The notes under the pieces are model-generated. The model was not told where the DNA came from, did not search any database, and saw only the letters and a program-made list of their open reading frames with translations. Of a stretch of DNA of 64,000 bases, positions 43,112 through 51,367 are shown one piece after another. Both the position numbers and the translations under genes were made by a program. This stretch comes from Collinsella aerofaciens (lineage in GTDB: Bacteria; Actinomycetota; Coriobacteriia; Coriobacteriales; Coriobacteriaceae): positions 1-64,000 of the forward strand of contig NZ_JADMSU010000009.1 of assembly GCF_015561195.1 (NCBI RefSeq), given 5' to 3'. Numbering within the stretch: position 1 is the first letter of the stretch; every line of letters begins with the position of its first letter.

Positions 43112-44260
43112 ATGAAAACCATCAATCGCCTGGCCTCCTTTATCAAGGCCGACCACCGTTATGTATACCTGGGCACGAGCGTTATCGCGGCGCTCGGCCT
43201 GGCGTTTAGCCAACGCAACCCCACGCCGCTGAGCTTCTTGGCGCCTACGGGCGTGTTCCAAGACTGCCTCTGGGCAATCCTTTGGGCCTGGCTCGTTGTG
43301 TCGGCGGCGGCGCTGGTCACCAAGCTCATGCACTGGAACGACTATCGCGAAACGTCGCCGTTTGCTTCCGAGCGCTTCCGTCGCGGCGCGCGCCTGGGCA
43401 GCTATGTCGTCGTTGCTATTGCGGCGATCTTCTTTATCGACCGCTGCGCCATGTCATTTATCGACCTGGTGCAGGTGAGCATTGTCTCGGACTCCAACCC
43501 CAGCGACTTTTTGTCGAGCCTGGTCTACATGACCTACAAGAGCGGCGACTTCTTCATCCGTGGCATCGAGATCACCATCGCACTTGCGACCTTCGGCACC
43601 GTCATCGCATTCTTCCTGGCGCTGCTCCTTGTGTTTTTGCGCATTCAGACGTTCGACCGCGTGGATAACGACCTCACACGCTTCTTTAAGAGCATCGGCC
43701 GCGGCTTTGCGACCGTCTACTCCACCATCGTGCGCGGCACGCCCATGATGGTCCAGGGCCTGCTCATCTATTACGCGGGCTTCACCGTTTTGCGCGGCAT
43801 GGGCTTCGAGACTGCCCAGGCCAACCAGATTTGGAGTACCTTCACCGCCGGCCTCGTCACCATCTCGCTCAACTCCACCGCCTACATGATGGAGGTCCTG
43901 CGCGGCGGCATCGAGTCCATCGATCCCGGCCAGGCCGAGGCAGCGCGCTCGCTGGGTCTGTCGCAGTGGCAGGCTATGCGCAGGGTCGTGTTCCCTCAGG
44001 GTATTAAAAACGCGATTCCGGCGCTCACCAACGAGCTCATCATCAACATCAAGGATTCGTCGGTGCTCTCGGTCATCGGCGTGTTCGACCTCATGTATGC
44101 CACCACCACCGTCGCCGGCGTGTACTACCGCCAGATGGAGGTCTACTGCGTGGCGCTCGTGGTCTATCTGATCCTGACGCTCGTGGCGAGCCGCCTGCTC
44201 GAGGCCTTTGGCAAAAAGCTCGGCGCCGAGGCTCCTGCCACGCTGCCCAGCTCTAACTAG
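43112..44260 (+). CDS. Amino acid ABC transporter permease
   Basis: 382 residues, longer than the usual 220-250. The N-terminal 140 residues carry three extra helices; the HisM-type permease core follows ([46 protein letters not shown] is the ATPase-contact loop; late [12 protein letters not shown]). It forms the membrane channel with the neighbouring binding protein and ATPase. GGGAGG lies seven bases before ATG 43112. Single permease gene, so it likely works as a homodimer. Confidence 0.92.
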   Translation: MKTINRLASFIKADHRYVYLGTSVIAALGLAFSQRNPTPLSFLAPTGVFQDCLWAILWAWLVVSAAALVTKLMHWNDYRETSPFASERFRRGARLGSYVVVAIAAIFFIDRCAMSFIDLVQVSIVSDSNPSDFLSSLVYMTYKSGDFFIRGIEITIALATFGTVIAFFLALLLVFLRIQTFDRVDNDLTRFFKSIGRGFATVYSTIVRGTPMMVQGLLIYYAGFTVLRGMGFETAQANQIWSTFTAGLVTISLNSTAYMMEVLRGGIESIDPGQAEAARSLGLSQWQAMRRVVFPQGIKNAIPALTNELIINIKDSSVLSVIGVFDLMYATTTVAGVYYRQMEVYCVALVVYLILTLVASRLLEAFGKKLGAEAPATLPSSN

Positions 44261-44282
44261 GCTCAAGACGAGGAGAATCATC

Positions 44283-45068
44283 ATGGCAGATACCGCCACT
44301 ACCGGCACCGCGGCCGCCGCACAGACCAATGAGCCGCTTATCCGCGTCGAGGGCCTGCGCAAGAGCTTTGGCTCGCTTGAGGTGCTTAAGGGCATCGACC
44401 TCGCTGTCAATCCCGGTGAGGTCGTCACCATCATCGGCGCCTCGGGTTCGGGCAAGTCGACCTTCCTGCGCTGCCTCAACCTGCTCGAGACCCCGGACGC
44501 GGGCCACATCTGGTTCCACGGCCAGGACCTCACGGCCGAGCGCTGCAACATCAACAAGCTGCGCGAGGACATCGGCATGGTGTTCCAGGGCTTTAACCTG
44601 TTCAACAACATGGATGTGCTCGACAACTGTACGCTCGCGCCCGTCACGCTCAAAAAGATGAGCAAGGCCGAGGCCGAAAAGGTCGCGCTGGAGCATCTGA
44701 CGAGCGTGGGACTCGAGAAGTTCGCGCACGCCGCCGTTGGTCGCCTGTCCGGCGGCCAAAAGCAGCGCGTGGCCATCGCTCGTGCCCTATGTATGAATCC
44801 GCGGATCATGCTGTTCGACGAGCCGACCTCCGCGCTCGACCCCGAGATCGTGGGCGAGGTGCTCGAGGTCATGCGCAAGCTCGCCGCCGACGGCATGACC
44901 ATGGTCGTCGTCACGCACGAGATGGCCTTTGCCCGCACGGTGTCCGACCGCGTGGTCTTTATGGACAAGGGCGTGGTGCTCGAGGACGCCGCGCCGGCCG
45001 AGCTCTTCGGCAACCCCAAACACCAGCGCACCCGCGAGTTCCTCTCGCGTTATCTCGAGGACAAATAA
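44283..45068 (+). CDS. Amino acid ABC transporter ATP-binding protein
   Basis: 261 residues. Walker [11 protein letters not shown] loop FQGFNLF, signature LSGGQKQR, Walker [12 protein letters not shown] and switch His in VVTHEM are all canonical for the GlnQ/HisP group. It powers the importer with the two upstream gene products. Twenty-two bases separate it from the permease stop, and GAGGAG precedes ATG 44283. The transported amino acid cannot be told from sequence. An M20 dipeptidase follows 72 bases later, consistent with peptide and amino acid use. Confidence 0.95.
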   Translation: MADTATTGTAAAAQTNEPLIRVEGLRKSFGSLEVLKGIDLAVNPGEVVTIIGASGSGKSTFLRCLNLLETPDAGHIWFHGQDLTAERCNINKLREDIGMVFQGFNLFNNMDVLDNCTLAPVTLKKMSKAEAEKVALEHLTSVGLEKFAHAAVGRLSGGQKQRVAIARALCMNPRIMLFDEPTSALDPEIVGEVLEVMRKLAADGMTMVVVTHEMAFARTVSDRVVFMDKGVVLEDAAPAELFGNPKHQRTREFLSRYLEDK

Positions 45069-45140
45069 CCGACCGCAAACGCTTGCGTTGCAGGGCCGCT
45101 CCCGTGGGGCGGCCTTTGTCGTCACAATCGAAAGGATGTC

Positions 45141-46556
45141 ATGGCCGAGGTTTGGCGCTTCTTTGCACATGAGGATGATTTTGCCGATATAGATGAGGCC
45201 GGCGCGTGCGAGCGCTTGGGCCGCGTGCTGTCGTTTCCGACCATTTCGAGCATGGATGCCGAGGCGGTGGACTGGCAGCCCTTCGACGACCTGCGCGCGT
45301 ATATGCAGCAGGCCTGGCCGCACGTATTTGCGGCGGGCGAGGTCGAGCTTGTCGGCCATTCGCTGTTGGTGACGCTTGGCGGTTCCGACTCCGCCCTCAA
45401 ACCCGTCATGCTCATGGGCCACATGGACGTGGTCCCCGTGGTGCCCGGCACCGAGGCCGACTGGACGCACGCTCCCTTTAGCGGACATGTGGACGACACC
45501 TACATTTGGGGTCGCGGCGCTATCGACATGAAAGACCAGGTCGCAGGCATTCTCGAGGCGGTCGAGTATGCACTGGCGCATGGCTGGGAGCACAAGCGCA
45601 CACTGTTGCTCGCCTTTGGCCAGGATGAGGAGACCACGCAGTACGGCGCGGGGGCTATCGGCCGCGTGCTCGAGGAGCGCGGCATTGAGCTTGAGTACCT
45701 GATCGACGAGGGCGACTACCGTATCGTTTCGGCTGCCGAGTACGGCGCGGGCGAGGGCTGGCTTATGCATGCCGATCTCGCGGAGAAGGGCTACGCCGAT
45801 ATCGTGTTGAGTACGCGTAGCGAGGGCGGGCATTCGTCCAACCCCTACGGCGGCACGTCGCTCGAGGTGCTCAGCCGTGCCATCGCCGCAATCTGCGATA
45901 TCGAGTGGCCGACGCGCGTGACCGATCTGCTTGCCGCGCAGCTTGTCGAGCTGGGGCTCTACACGGCGGATGAGATTGCCGCCAACGGGGGCGCCATTGT
46001 CCGCGATTGCCTCGCCAGCAAGAAGCTCTATCCGCTCGTGACCACCACCTGTGCACCGACCCAAATCGAGGGCGGTAGCACCGGTGCTAACGTGATGCCG
46101 CAGGATATGTGGGCCAACATTAACTTCCGCATACTCGAGGGCACGAGCGTGGCCGACGTTGTGGCGTGCTGTCGTGAGGCGGTTGCCGAGGCGGACCTTG
46201 CCGGTCGTGTCGAAGTGGAGCTGGGTCTCGGCAGCTCCGAGCCCTCGCCGTCCCCGCGCATCGGTGGTCCCGGCCTCGAGGCGGTTCGCTCCATCGCCGC
46301 CCGCTATTTCCGCGATCCAAAGGGGACGGAGGAAAACGGATCATCCGAGCCGTTGGCGATTGTCCCCTCGACCGTGATCGGCGCGACCGACGCTGCCAAC
46401 TACCAGCGCATTTGCTCCGAATGCATTCGTTTTTCGGCGTTTGTGGTCGACGATGACGAGTGCGACCGCGGCGTCCACGGCACCAACGAGCGCATCACCC
46501 GCCGCGCCTACCTCCAGGGTGTTCGCTTCCTCATCGCCCTGCTCCACACGCTCTAG
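45141..46556 (+). CDS. M20-family metallopeptidase (dipeptidase/carboxypeptidase-like)
   Basis: 471 residues. Metal ligands and catalytic Asp are in MGHMDVVPV; GAIDMKDQ and FGQDEETTQYGAGA supply the bridging Asp and catalytic Glu pair; a lid domain spans about 205-330. It belongs to the CPS1/PM20D1-type branch and probably cleaves dipeptides or acyl-amino acids. Around residues 391-402 the protein reads DPKGTEENGSS, encoded by a palindromic repeat carried in frame (46313-46345). ATG 45141 follows AAAGGATG. Confidence 0.88.
   Translation: MAEVWRFFAHEDDFADIDEAGACERLGRVLSFPTISSMDAEAVDWQPFDDLRAYMQQAWPHVFAAGEVELVGHSLLVTLGGSDSALKPVMLMGHMDVVPVVPGTEADWTHAPFSGHVDDTYIWGRGAIDMKDQVAGILEAVEYALAHGWEHKRTLLLAFGQDEETTQYGAGAIGRVLEERGIELEYLIDEGDYRIVSAAEYGAGEGWLMHADLAEKGYADIVLSTRSEGGHSSNPYGGTSLEVLSRAIAAICDIEWPTRVTDLLAAQLVELGLYTADEIAANGGAIVRDCLASKKLYPLVTTTCAPTQIEGGSTGANVMPQDMWANINFRILEGTSVADVVACCREAVAEADLAGRVEVELGLGSSEPSPSPRIGGPGLEAVRSIAARYFRDPKGTEENGSSEPLAIVPSTVIGATDAANYQRICSECIRFSAFVVDDDECDRGVHGTNERITRRAYLQGVRFLIALLHTL
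46313..46345. repeat. Palindromic repeat carried in frame inside the M20 gene
   Basis: GATCCAAAGGGGACGGAGG and the following AAAACGGATCA match the intergenic palindrome at 30427-30457 at most positions (GATCC, GGGGACGGAGGAAAA and GGATCA shared). It adds about 11 polar residues between conserved parts of the peptidase without breaking the frame. Confidence 0.6.
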
Positions 46557-46639
46557 AATGTGACAAAGCGACGCTCCCTTTGTTAGCCGTTGGGGACGCT
46601 CTTAAACGACTACTCGTTAAGGAACGCCCCCAACGGCTA
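46557..46639. repeat. ACAAAGGG palindrome followed by a 12-bp stem
   Basis: AATGTGACAAAGCG to CTCCCTTTGTTAG (46557-46586) begins right after the M20 stop. TAGCCGTTGGGG (46584-46595) then pairs perfectly with CCCCAACGGCTA (46628-46639), with CTTAA/TTAAG further inside. Together they probably end the peptidase transcript. Confidence 0.65.
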
Positions 46640-46847
46640 CATCCACTCATTCCGTGCGGGTTATATGCAGGTTTGCCTGCGCACGCTATCATGTATGGGT
46701 TAGACCGCAACTATGTACCCCGTACGCGAAGGGATGCGCATGTATCTGAAGATCGACATGTTCTAGCTGGACTTACCCCCGCAGTGGCGTCGTGCGCCCC
46801 ATCAATTCTGCCGATTTTCACCTTCACGCATATAAAGGAGTCCCGTC
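46640..46847 (+). other. prfA leader, with a possible 10-codon open frame
   Basis: No standard gene. A tiny frame at 46734-46766 (MRMYLKIDMF, then stop) follows GAAGGG and could be a leader peptide, but nothing beyond the binding-site-like sequence supports it. AAAGGAG lies nine bases before the prfA ATG. Confidence 0.3.
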
Positions 46848-47915
46848 ATGCGCGACAAGCTCGAAAAGATCATCAATGCCTACGAGGAGCTCGAGAAGAA
46901 GCTTTCCGACCCGGCCGTCGCCTCCGATATCAAGGAGTTCACGCGTCTCAACAAGGAGTACGCGCACCAGTCCGACCTCATCGCCGCCTCGCGCGAGTAC
47001 ATCGGCGCGCTCGATGACATCGAGGCTGCCAAGGAAATGCTCCACGATACTACCGATGCCGATGAGAAGGAGATGCTCCAGATGGACATCTCCGAAAACG
47101 AGGCCAAGCTTCCCCAGCTCGAGGAAGACATTAAGTACATGCTCATCCCGAGCGACCCCAACGACGACAAGAACACCATCGTCGAGATTCGATCCGCCGC
47201 CGGTGGCGACGAGGCGGCCATCTTTGCCGGCGATCTGTACAAGATGTACCAGCGCTTCTGTGAGTCGCGCGGCTGGAAGACCACCGTGCTCGACTCCAGC
47301 CCCAGCGAGGCCGGCGGCTTTAAGTCTATCGAGTTCAAGGTCGAGGGCGACCGCGTCTACTCCGTCATGAAGTTCGAGTCCGGCGTGCACCGTGTCCAGC
47401 GCGTTCCCAAGACCGAGTCCCAGGGTCGCATCCAGACCTCCACGGCTACCGTCGCCGTGCTTCCCGAGGCCGAGGAGATTGACGTCCAGATCAACCAGTC
47501 CGATCTGCGCATCGACACTTACTGCGCTTCGGGCCCTGGCGGTCAGTGCGTTAACACCACCTACTCCGCCGTGCGCATCACCCACCTGCCCACCAACACC
47601 GTGGTGCAGTCGCAGGAGCAGCGCTCCCAGATCCAGAACCGCGAGGTCTGCATGCAGATGCTGCGCGCTCGTCTGTACGAGATGGAGCTCGAGAAGCAGC
47701 AGGCAGAGCTCGGTGCCGAGCGCCAGAGCCAGATCGGCCACGGCAACCGTTCCGAGAAGATTCGTACCTACAACCAGCCCCAGGACCGCGTGACCGATCA
47801 CCGTATCGGCTTCAACTCCACCTACAACGGCGTCCTTCTGGGCGACCAGCTCGGCACCGTCATCGAGGCACTCGCCGCCGCCGAGCGAGCCGAGAAGCTG
47901 GCGCAGGCCGTATAG
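46848..47915 (+). CDS. prfA: Peptide chain release factor 1
   Basis: 355 residues, full length. The stop-codon reading tripeptide is PKT (187-189, within RVPKTESQG), the PxT type of RF1, and the peptidyl-transferase GGQ is at 231-233 (SGPGGQCVN). The residue after GGQ is Cys where many bacterial RF1 have His. The N-terminal coiled domain 1 spans about 1-100. It ends translation at UAA and UAG. The methyltransferase that modifies the GGQ glutamine (prmC) is the next gene, beyond a structured repeat. Confidence 0.97.
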   Translation: MRDKLEKIINAYEELEKKLSDPAVASDIKEFTRLNKEYAHQSDLIAASREYIGALDDIEAAKEMLHDTTDADEKEMLQMDISENEAKLPQLEEDIKYMLIPSDPNDDKNTIVEIRSAAGGDEAAIFAGDLYKMYQRFCESRGWKTTVLDSSPSEAGGFKSIEFKVEGDRVYSVMKFESGVHRVQRVPKTESQGRIQTSTATVAVLPEAEEIDVQINQSDLRIDTYCASGPGGQCVNTTYSAVRITHLPTNTVVQSQEQRSQIQNREVCMQMLRARLYEMELEKQQAELGAERQSQIGHGNRSEKIRTYNQPQDRVTDHRIGFNSTYNGVLLGDQLGTVIEALAAAERAEKLAQAV

Positions 47916-48080
47916 GTTCCGCCGTTCTACCGAACGGCGGACCGGCCGACGCTGCGCGCCGCCCAGGGCGACAATTTGTCATTCAAAAGGCAAGGCATGA
48001 CCAGAAGGTCAATGCCTTGCCTTTTTCATGCCAACTTGTTCGCCCTGGACGTCGCTCGCTGGCATTGCCAAAACATCGGC
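47916..48080. repeat. Nested-hairpin interspersed repeat after prfA
   Basis: First hairpin CCGCCGTTC/GAACGGCGG (47919-47940), then CCGACGCTGCGCGCC; outer stem CCAGGGCGACAA (47963-47974) with TTGTTCGCCCTGG (48036-48048); inner stem GGCAAGGCATGACC (47989-48002) with GGTCAATGCCTTGCC (48007-48021) and TTTTT. Compared with the copies at 41849 and 63465, both stems differ at paired positions in a compensating way. It ends GGCATTGCCAAAACATCGGC. Confidence 0.85.
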
Positions 48081-48504
48081 GTTTCCTTGGTTGTCAAATG
48101 ACCCGTAGGGAATCGTTGGGGACATTGCTTTGAGATGTTATTCAATCAGCTGTGATGGCCTTTGAGCTGCTTACCTGCTTAAAGCAAGTAACGGCATACA
48201 TCTGCAATTGAAAATATTGCTCGAAAAATCCTCCAAGAAGTCGCGGGGCTTTTTTTGGCGCGTCGCGCGTCAAGCGATGTGGTAAGTATTTGGTTAGATA
48301 TTGGTCAGTTTTGGGGCAACCTTGCCAAAAGCTTGACGAATGCAAATCTAGACGTTGACGAATGAGCACTTTGAACGAGCTCGGTGCAAAATTCTGGGCT
48401 GATTCTCGATAATCGCCTTCAATCGTCCCTTGTCGTGCGTCGCCCTCGCGTACAATCTGCTCCGACATTCGCGCGCCGCCCGGCGCATAAGAGGGGAGGA
48501 CCCC
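48081..48504. other. Gene-free AT-richer stretch before prmC
   Basis: 424 bases with visibly more A/T than the flanks. TTACCTGCTT and AAGCAAGTAA (about 48169-48190) make a small hairpin, and GGGGCTTTTTTTGG near 48245-48258 includes a T run. Reading frames on either strand lack binding sites and familiar motifs. A degraded gene or foreign DNA is possible. The prmC promoter should lie near its end. Confidence 0.4.
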
Positions 48505-49764
48505 ATGGCAAACGAGATTTGGACCATCAAGCGTTGTCTCGAGTGGACCAAGGAGTACCTGGCCGAGCGCGGCGAGGAGCATCCCCGTCTTTCTGCCGAG
48601 TGGCTGCTGTGCGCGGCCACGGGCCTGGCGCGTATCGACTTGTATATGCGCATGGACGAGACGCTTAACGCGGCCCAGCTCGAGACCATGCACGCGGCGG
48701 TCGTCCGCCGCGCCAAAGGCGAGCCGCTACAGTACATCACGGGCAGCACGCAGTTCCGCATGATCGACGTCGCGTGCGCCCCTGGCGTACTCATTCCGCG
48801 TCCCGAGACCGAGATGCTCGTCGAGGAAGTCCTGAACTATCTGGATACCGAGGTGCTGAGCCCCGAGGCCGCCGCCCGTCAGCGCGTTGAGCTGCCTTGG
48901 AACGATGAGGTCGAGCAGGCCCGCAAAGCCGAGGCGGCGCTGGCCGACGAACGCGCGACCGCCGAGCGCCGTGCTGCCAACCTGACGGCCGCCGATGAGG
49001 CTGCGCTGGGTAGCGACGTGCTCGGTAGCCGTGCCTATGCCGAGGAGCTGGCCGACCGCGAGGCAGAGGAAGCCGCCGCGCAGGCGGCGGAAGCAGAGGC
49101 CATGGAAACCCCCGAGTCCGAGCTCGACGAATACGGCATCGCCATTGAGGGCAACGACCAACAGACGACTCCCGCGCAAGATGCCGCCGAGGCCAACGTA
49201 TCTGCCCCGGCCGAGCCCCGCACTGCCCGCGTTCTCGAGGTCGGCTGCGGCACGGGCTGTATCTCGCTCTCGATCGCCTGGGAGCGTCGCGGCCACGTCA
49301 CCTGCACTGCTACCGATATCGAGCCGCGCGCCATCGACCTTGCTACCAAAAACCGCGATGCGCTTGGCCTCACGTCCGACGAGGTCGCCTTCAGCCTCAC
49401 GAACCTGGTGAGCTCCATCCCCCGCGAGGAGTGGGGCACCTTCGACGTGCTCGTCTCCAACCCGCCCTACATCCCCACCGATGTCATGCGCTCGCTGCCG
49501 CACGAGGTCAAGGACTTTGAGCCCGATCTGGCGCTCGAGGGTGGCGCCGACGGCCTCGATATCTTCCGCCGCCTGCTCAACGCGGCGCCCTACATGTTGC
49601 GCGCCGGCGGCCTCTTTGCCTGCGAGCTCTACGAGGGCGCGCTCGACGCTGCGGCCGAGCTCTGCCGCCAAGCGGGTCTGTCGGACGTGCGCATCGTCCA
49701 CGACCTCACCGATCGCCCCCGCATCGTCCGAGCTATCATCACCGAGCCCAAACAGCGCCAGTAA
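48505..49764 (+). CDS. prmC: Release factor glutamine methyltransferase with a 125-residue insertion
   Basis: 419 residues, against about 280 usually. N-terminal helical domain 1-75 that grips the release factor, IPRPETEMLVEEVL (97-110), SAM loop LEVGCGTGCIS (244-254), and the NPPY active-site motif at 319-322. Between RPETE and the SAM loop lies an Ala/Glu/Asp-rich insertion of about 125 residues (115-240) with no recognised fold. PrmC methylates the GGQ glutamine of RF1 and RF2; the partner gene prfA is directly upstream. ATG 48505 follows GGGGAGGA. Confidence 0.92.
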   Translation: MANEIWTIKRCLEWTKEYLAERGEEHPRLSAEWLLCAATGLARIDLYMRMDETLNAAQLETMHAAVVRRAKGEPLQYITGSTQFRMIDVACAPGVLIPRPETEMLVEEVLNYLDTEVLSPEAAARQRVELPWNDEVEQARKAEAALADERATAERRAANLTAADEAALGSDVLGSRAYAEELADREAEEAAAQAAEAEAMETPESELDEYGIAIEGNDQQTTPAQDAAEANVSAPAEPRTARVLEVGCGTGCISLSIAWERRGHVTCTATDIEPRAIDLATKNRDALGLTSDEVAFSLTNLVSSIPREEWGTFDVLVSNPPYIPTDVMRSLPHEVKDFEPDLALEGGADGLDIFRRLLNAAPYMLRAGGLFACELYEGALDAAAELCRQAGLSDVRIVHDLTDRPRIVRAIITEPKQRQ

Positions 49765-49778
49765 TATTTATTAACTGG

Positions 49779-49808
49779 TTAGCAAAAATTATAAAGTAGT
49801 TTATAATT
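49779..49808 (+). promoter_or_regulatory. hicAB promoter with overlapping palindromic operator
   Basis: TTAGCA (49779-49784) and TATAAT (49802-49807) are spaced by exactly 17 bases, a good sigma-70-type promoter. A perfect palindrome with 9-bp arms AATTATAAA and TTTATAATT around GTAG (49787-49808) covers the spacer and the -10 box, as expected for autorepression by HicB. The toxin ATG lies 25 bases downstream. Confidence 0.8.
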
Positions 49809-49832
49809 AGGACGGCTGAAAGAGGTCGGCCC

Positions 49833-50018
49833 ATGCAACCTCCTACCTTTCGGGAAATCATTGCCCTACTCAAGCACGATGGATTCGTGAAGGTCGCGCA
49901 AGTCGGTAGTCATGCTAAGTATGTTTCTGGTGACCGTGTTGTCACCGTGAACGGCTCTGGTGGCGATCGACCAAAGAAGGGCACGTGGGCAAGTATTCGT
50001 CGCCAAGCTGGATGGTAG
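49833..50018 (+). CDS. hicA: HicA-like toxin (mRNA interferase)
   Basis: 61 residues, the usual HicA size. Double-stranded-RNA-binding-like fold: FREIIALLKHDGFVKV, then GSHAKYV with the catalytic-type His27, and a strand VVTVNGSGG. HicA cleaves mRNA when free and is neutralised by HicB. ATG 49833 with GAAAGAGG upstream; the antitoxin gene follows after 11 bases. Confidence 0.88.
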   Translation: MQPPTFREIIALLKHDGFVKVAQVGSHAKYVSGDRVVTVNGSGGDRPKKGTWASIRRQAGW

Positions 50019-50029
50019 TTGGAGGCAAA

Positions 50030-50476
50030 ATGAGGCAGCGATTTACCTATGACTGCGTTCTCATAAAAGAAGACGACGGTTACTGCGCCAGCTTCCCGCA
50101 GATTCCCGGCGCCTTTGCCGATGGCGATACGCGCGAAGAAGCGATTGCCCATGCCACCGAGGCACTGATGGCGTTTTTGGCCGACGACCTCAACAACGGT
50201 TTGACTCCGGCAGGGTACGAACGCTCGGCCGAGGTCGTGGCCCTTTCAGTCGAAATCGACCACGAGGACGCTCGGGAAGCGGCGTGCCGAACATTTAAAG
50301 ACGCAGCGCTGGACCTCAAAGTCTCCGCTCCGCGGATTACCGCGCTGGTCAAAGCCGGCAAACTCGATGTTGAACTCGTCGACGGCCGTCGGATGATAAC
50401 GATAGACAGTATCGAGCGTTACGCCGCCCAAGAACGTCACGCCGGAAGACCAAAGAAGTTCGTAGCCGTCCAATAA
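50030..50476 (+). CDS. hicB: HicB-like antitoxin with C-terminal DNA-binding domain
   Basis: 148 residues. The N-terminal HicB domain (YDCVLIKEDDGYCASFPQIP, DGDTREEAIAHATEAL) has the degenerate RNase H-like fold that binds HicA; residues about 95-140 form a helical region (SAPRITALVKAGKLDVELV), the expected DNA-binding part. ATG 50030 with GGAGG six bases upstream; the frame extends upstream into hicA without a site. It should repress the promoter at 49779. Confidence 0.88.
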   Translation: MRQRFTYDCVLIKEDDGYCASFPQIPGAFADGDTREEAIAHATEALMAFLADDLNNGLTPAGYERSAEVVALSVEIDHEDAREAACRTFKDAALDLKVSAPRITALVKAGKLDVELVDGRRMITIDSIERYAAQERHAGRPKKFVAVQ

Positions 50477-50610
50477 CCCCCTCACTTTCACCGACTACTA
50501 GAGCCGCTCACCAAACCAACATGCGCTCTGGGCAAATAGATTGAACATTTCGTGCGAGAATGCCCCACAGTAAACAAACTTGCACCAGGGCGTAAGGGGC
50601 TGGCATACAC

Positions 50611-51354
50611 ATGCAGACGGTCTATCGGGTATACGAGGGAGCGCGCGAGCCGCATCGGCTTGCCGTCGAGCGTACGGCCGAGGTGCTCGGCTGTGGCGGT
50701 CTGGCCCTGATCCCGACCGAGACCGTCTATGGTGTCGCTGTGGCAGTTAACGCCTTTTCGGACGCCGTGCCTCAAGATACAAGCGAATTCCCATCGTGGC
50801 CGCGAGATCCGCAGGCCACCGTCAACGGCGCCGCGGTCCCCGCACTCGGTACCGGCTATCGTCGTATCTTTACCCTCAAGCAGCGCGAGCTCACCCAAAC
50901 GGTTGCCTGGCTGGTCGATGATGCCGAGGCGCTCGACCGCTATGGCGTGAATATCCCTAACGAGGCCCGCGAACTCGCGCGACGATGCTGGCCGGGAGCC
51001 CTGACTATCGTGATTAAGGCAGCCCCCTGCGTGCCGACCTTTATGCGCGCCGCCGATGACACGGTGGCTCTTCGCGCGTCGGCCTCGCCTGTGGTGCAGG
51101 CGATCATCCGCGCCTGCGGCAGTCCACTTGCCTGCACGAGCGCCAACACGCACGGCGCGCCCTCGCCGGCAAGCTTTGCCGCCGTCGAGGGTCGCATCCT
51201 GGAGGGGGTCGATGTTGCCGTCGACGCCGGTGAGACCCCGTGTCGCGACGCCTCGACCATCGTGTCGTTTCAGCACGGCGGGCTCCAGATCCTGCGCCAA
51301 GGCGCACTTCCCGCATCAGAAATCGAACGGGTCCTGTCCGACCCGATGCAATAG
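50611..51354 (+). CDS. Sua5/YciO/YrdC-family threonylcarbamoyl-AMP synthase
   Basis: 247 residues. ALIPTETVYGVAV (about 30-42) is the nucleotide-binding opening, RRIFTLKQRE follows, and ARRCWPGALTIVIK and CGSPLACTSANTHG are the later conserved blocks. It makes threonylcarbamoyl-AMP, the first step of t6A tRNA modification. Between the first and second blocks an insertion of about 30 residues (AVPQDTSEFPSWPRD) is unusual. The downstream glpK starts 13 bases after the stop. ATG 50611 follows AAGGGG. Confidence 0.88.
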   Translation: MQTVYRVYEGAREPHRLAVERTAEVLGCGGLALIPTETVYGVAVAVNAFSDAVPQDTSEFPSWPRDPQATVNGAAVPALGTGYRRIFTLKQRELTQTVAWLVDDAEALDRYGVNIPNEARELARRCWPGALTIVIKAAPCVPTFMRAADDTVALRASASPVVQAIIRACGSPLACTSANTHGAPSPASFAAVEGRILEGVDVAVDAGETPCRDASTIVSFQHGGLQILRQGALPASEIERVLSDPMQ

Positions 51355-51367
51355 AAAGGTATAAGCG

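Noticed and set aside
48142-48693. Minus-strand open frame over the prmC start
   Set aside because: Overlaps the well-supported prmC N-terminus, has no binding site and no recognisable domain.
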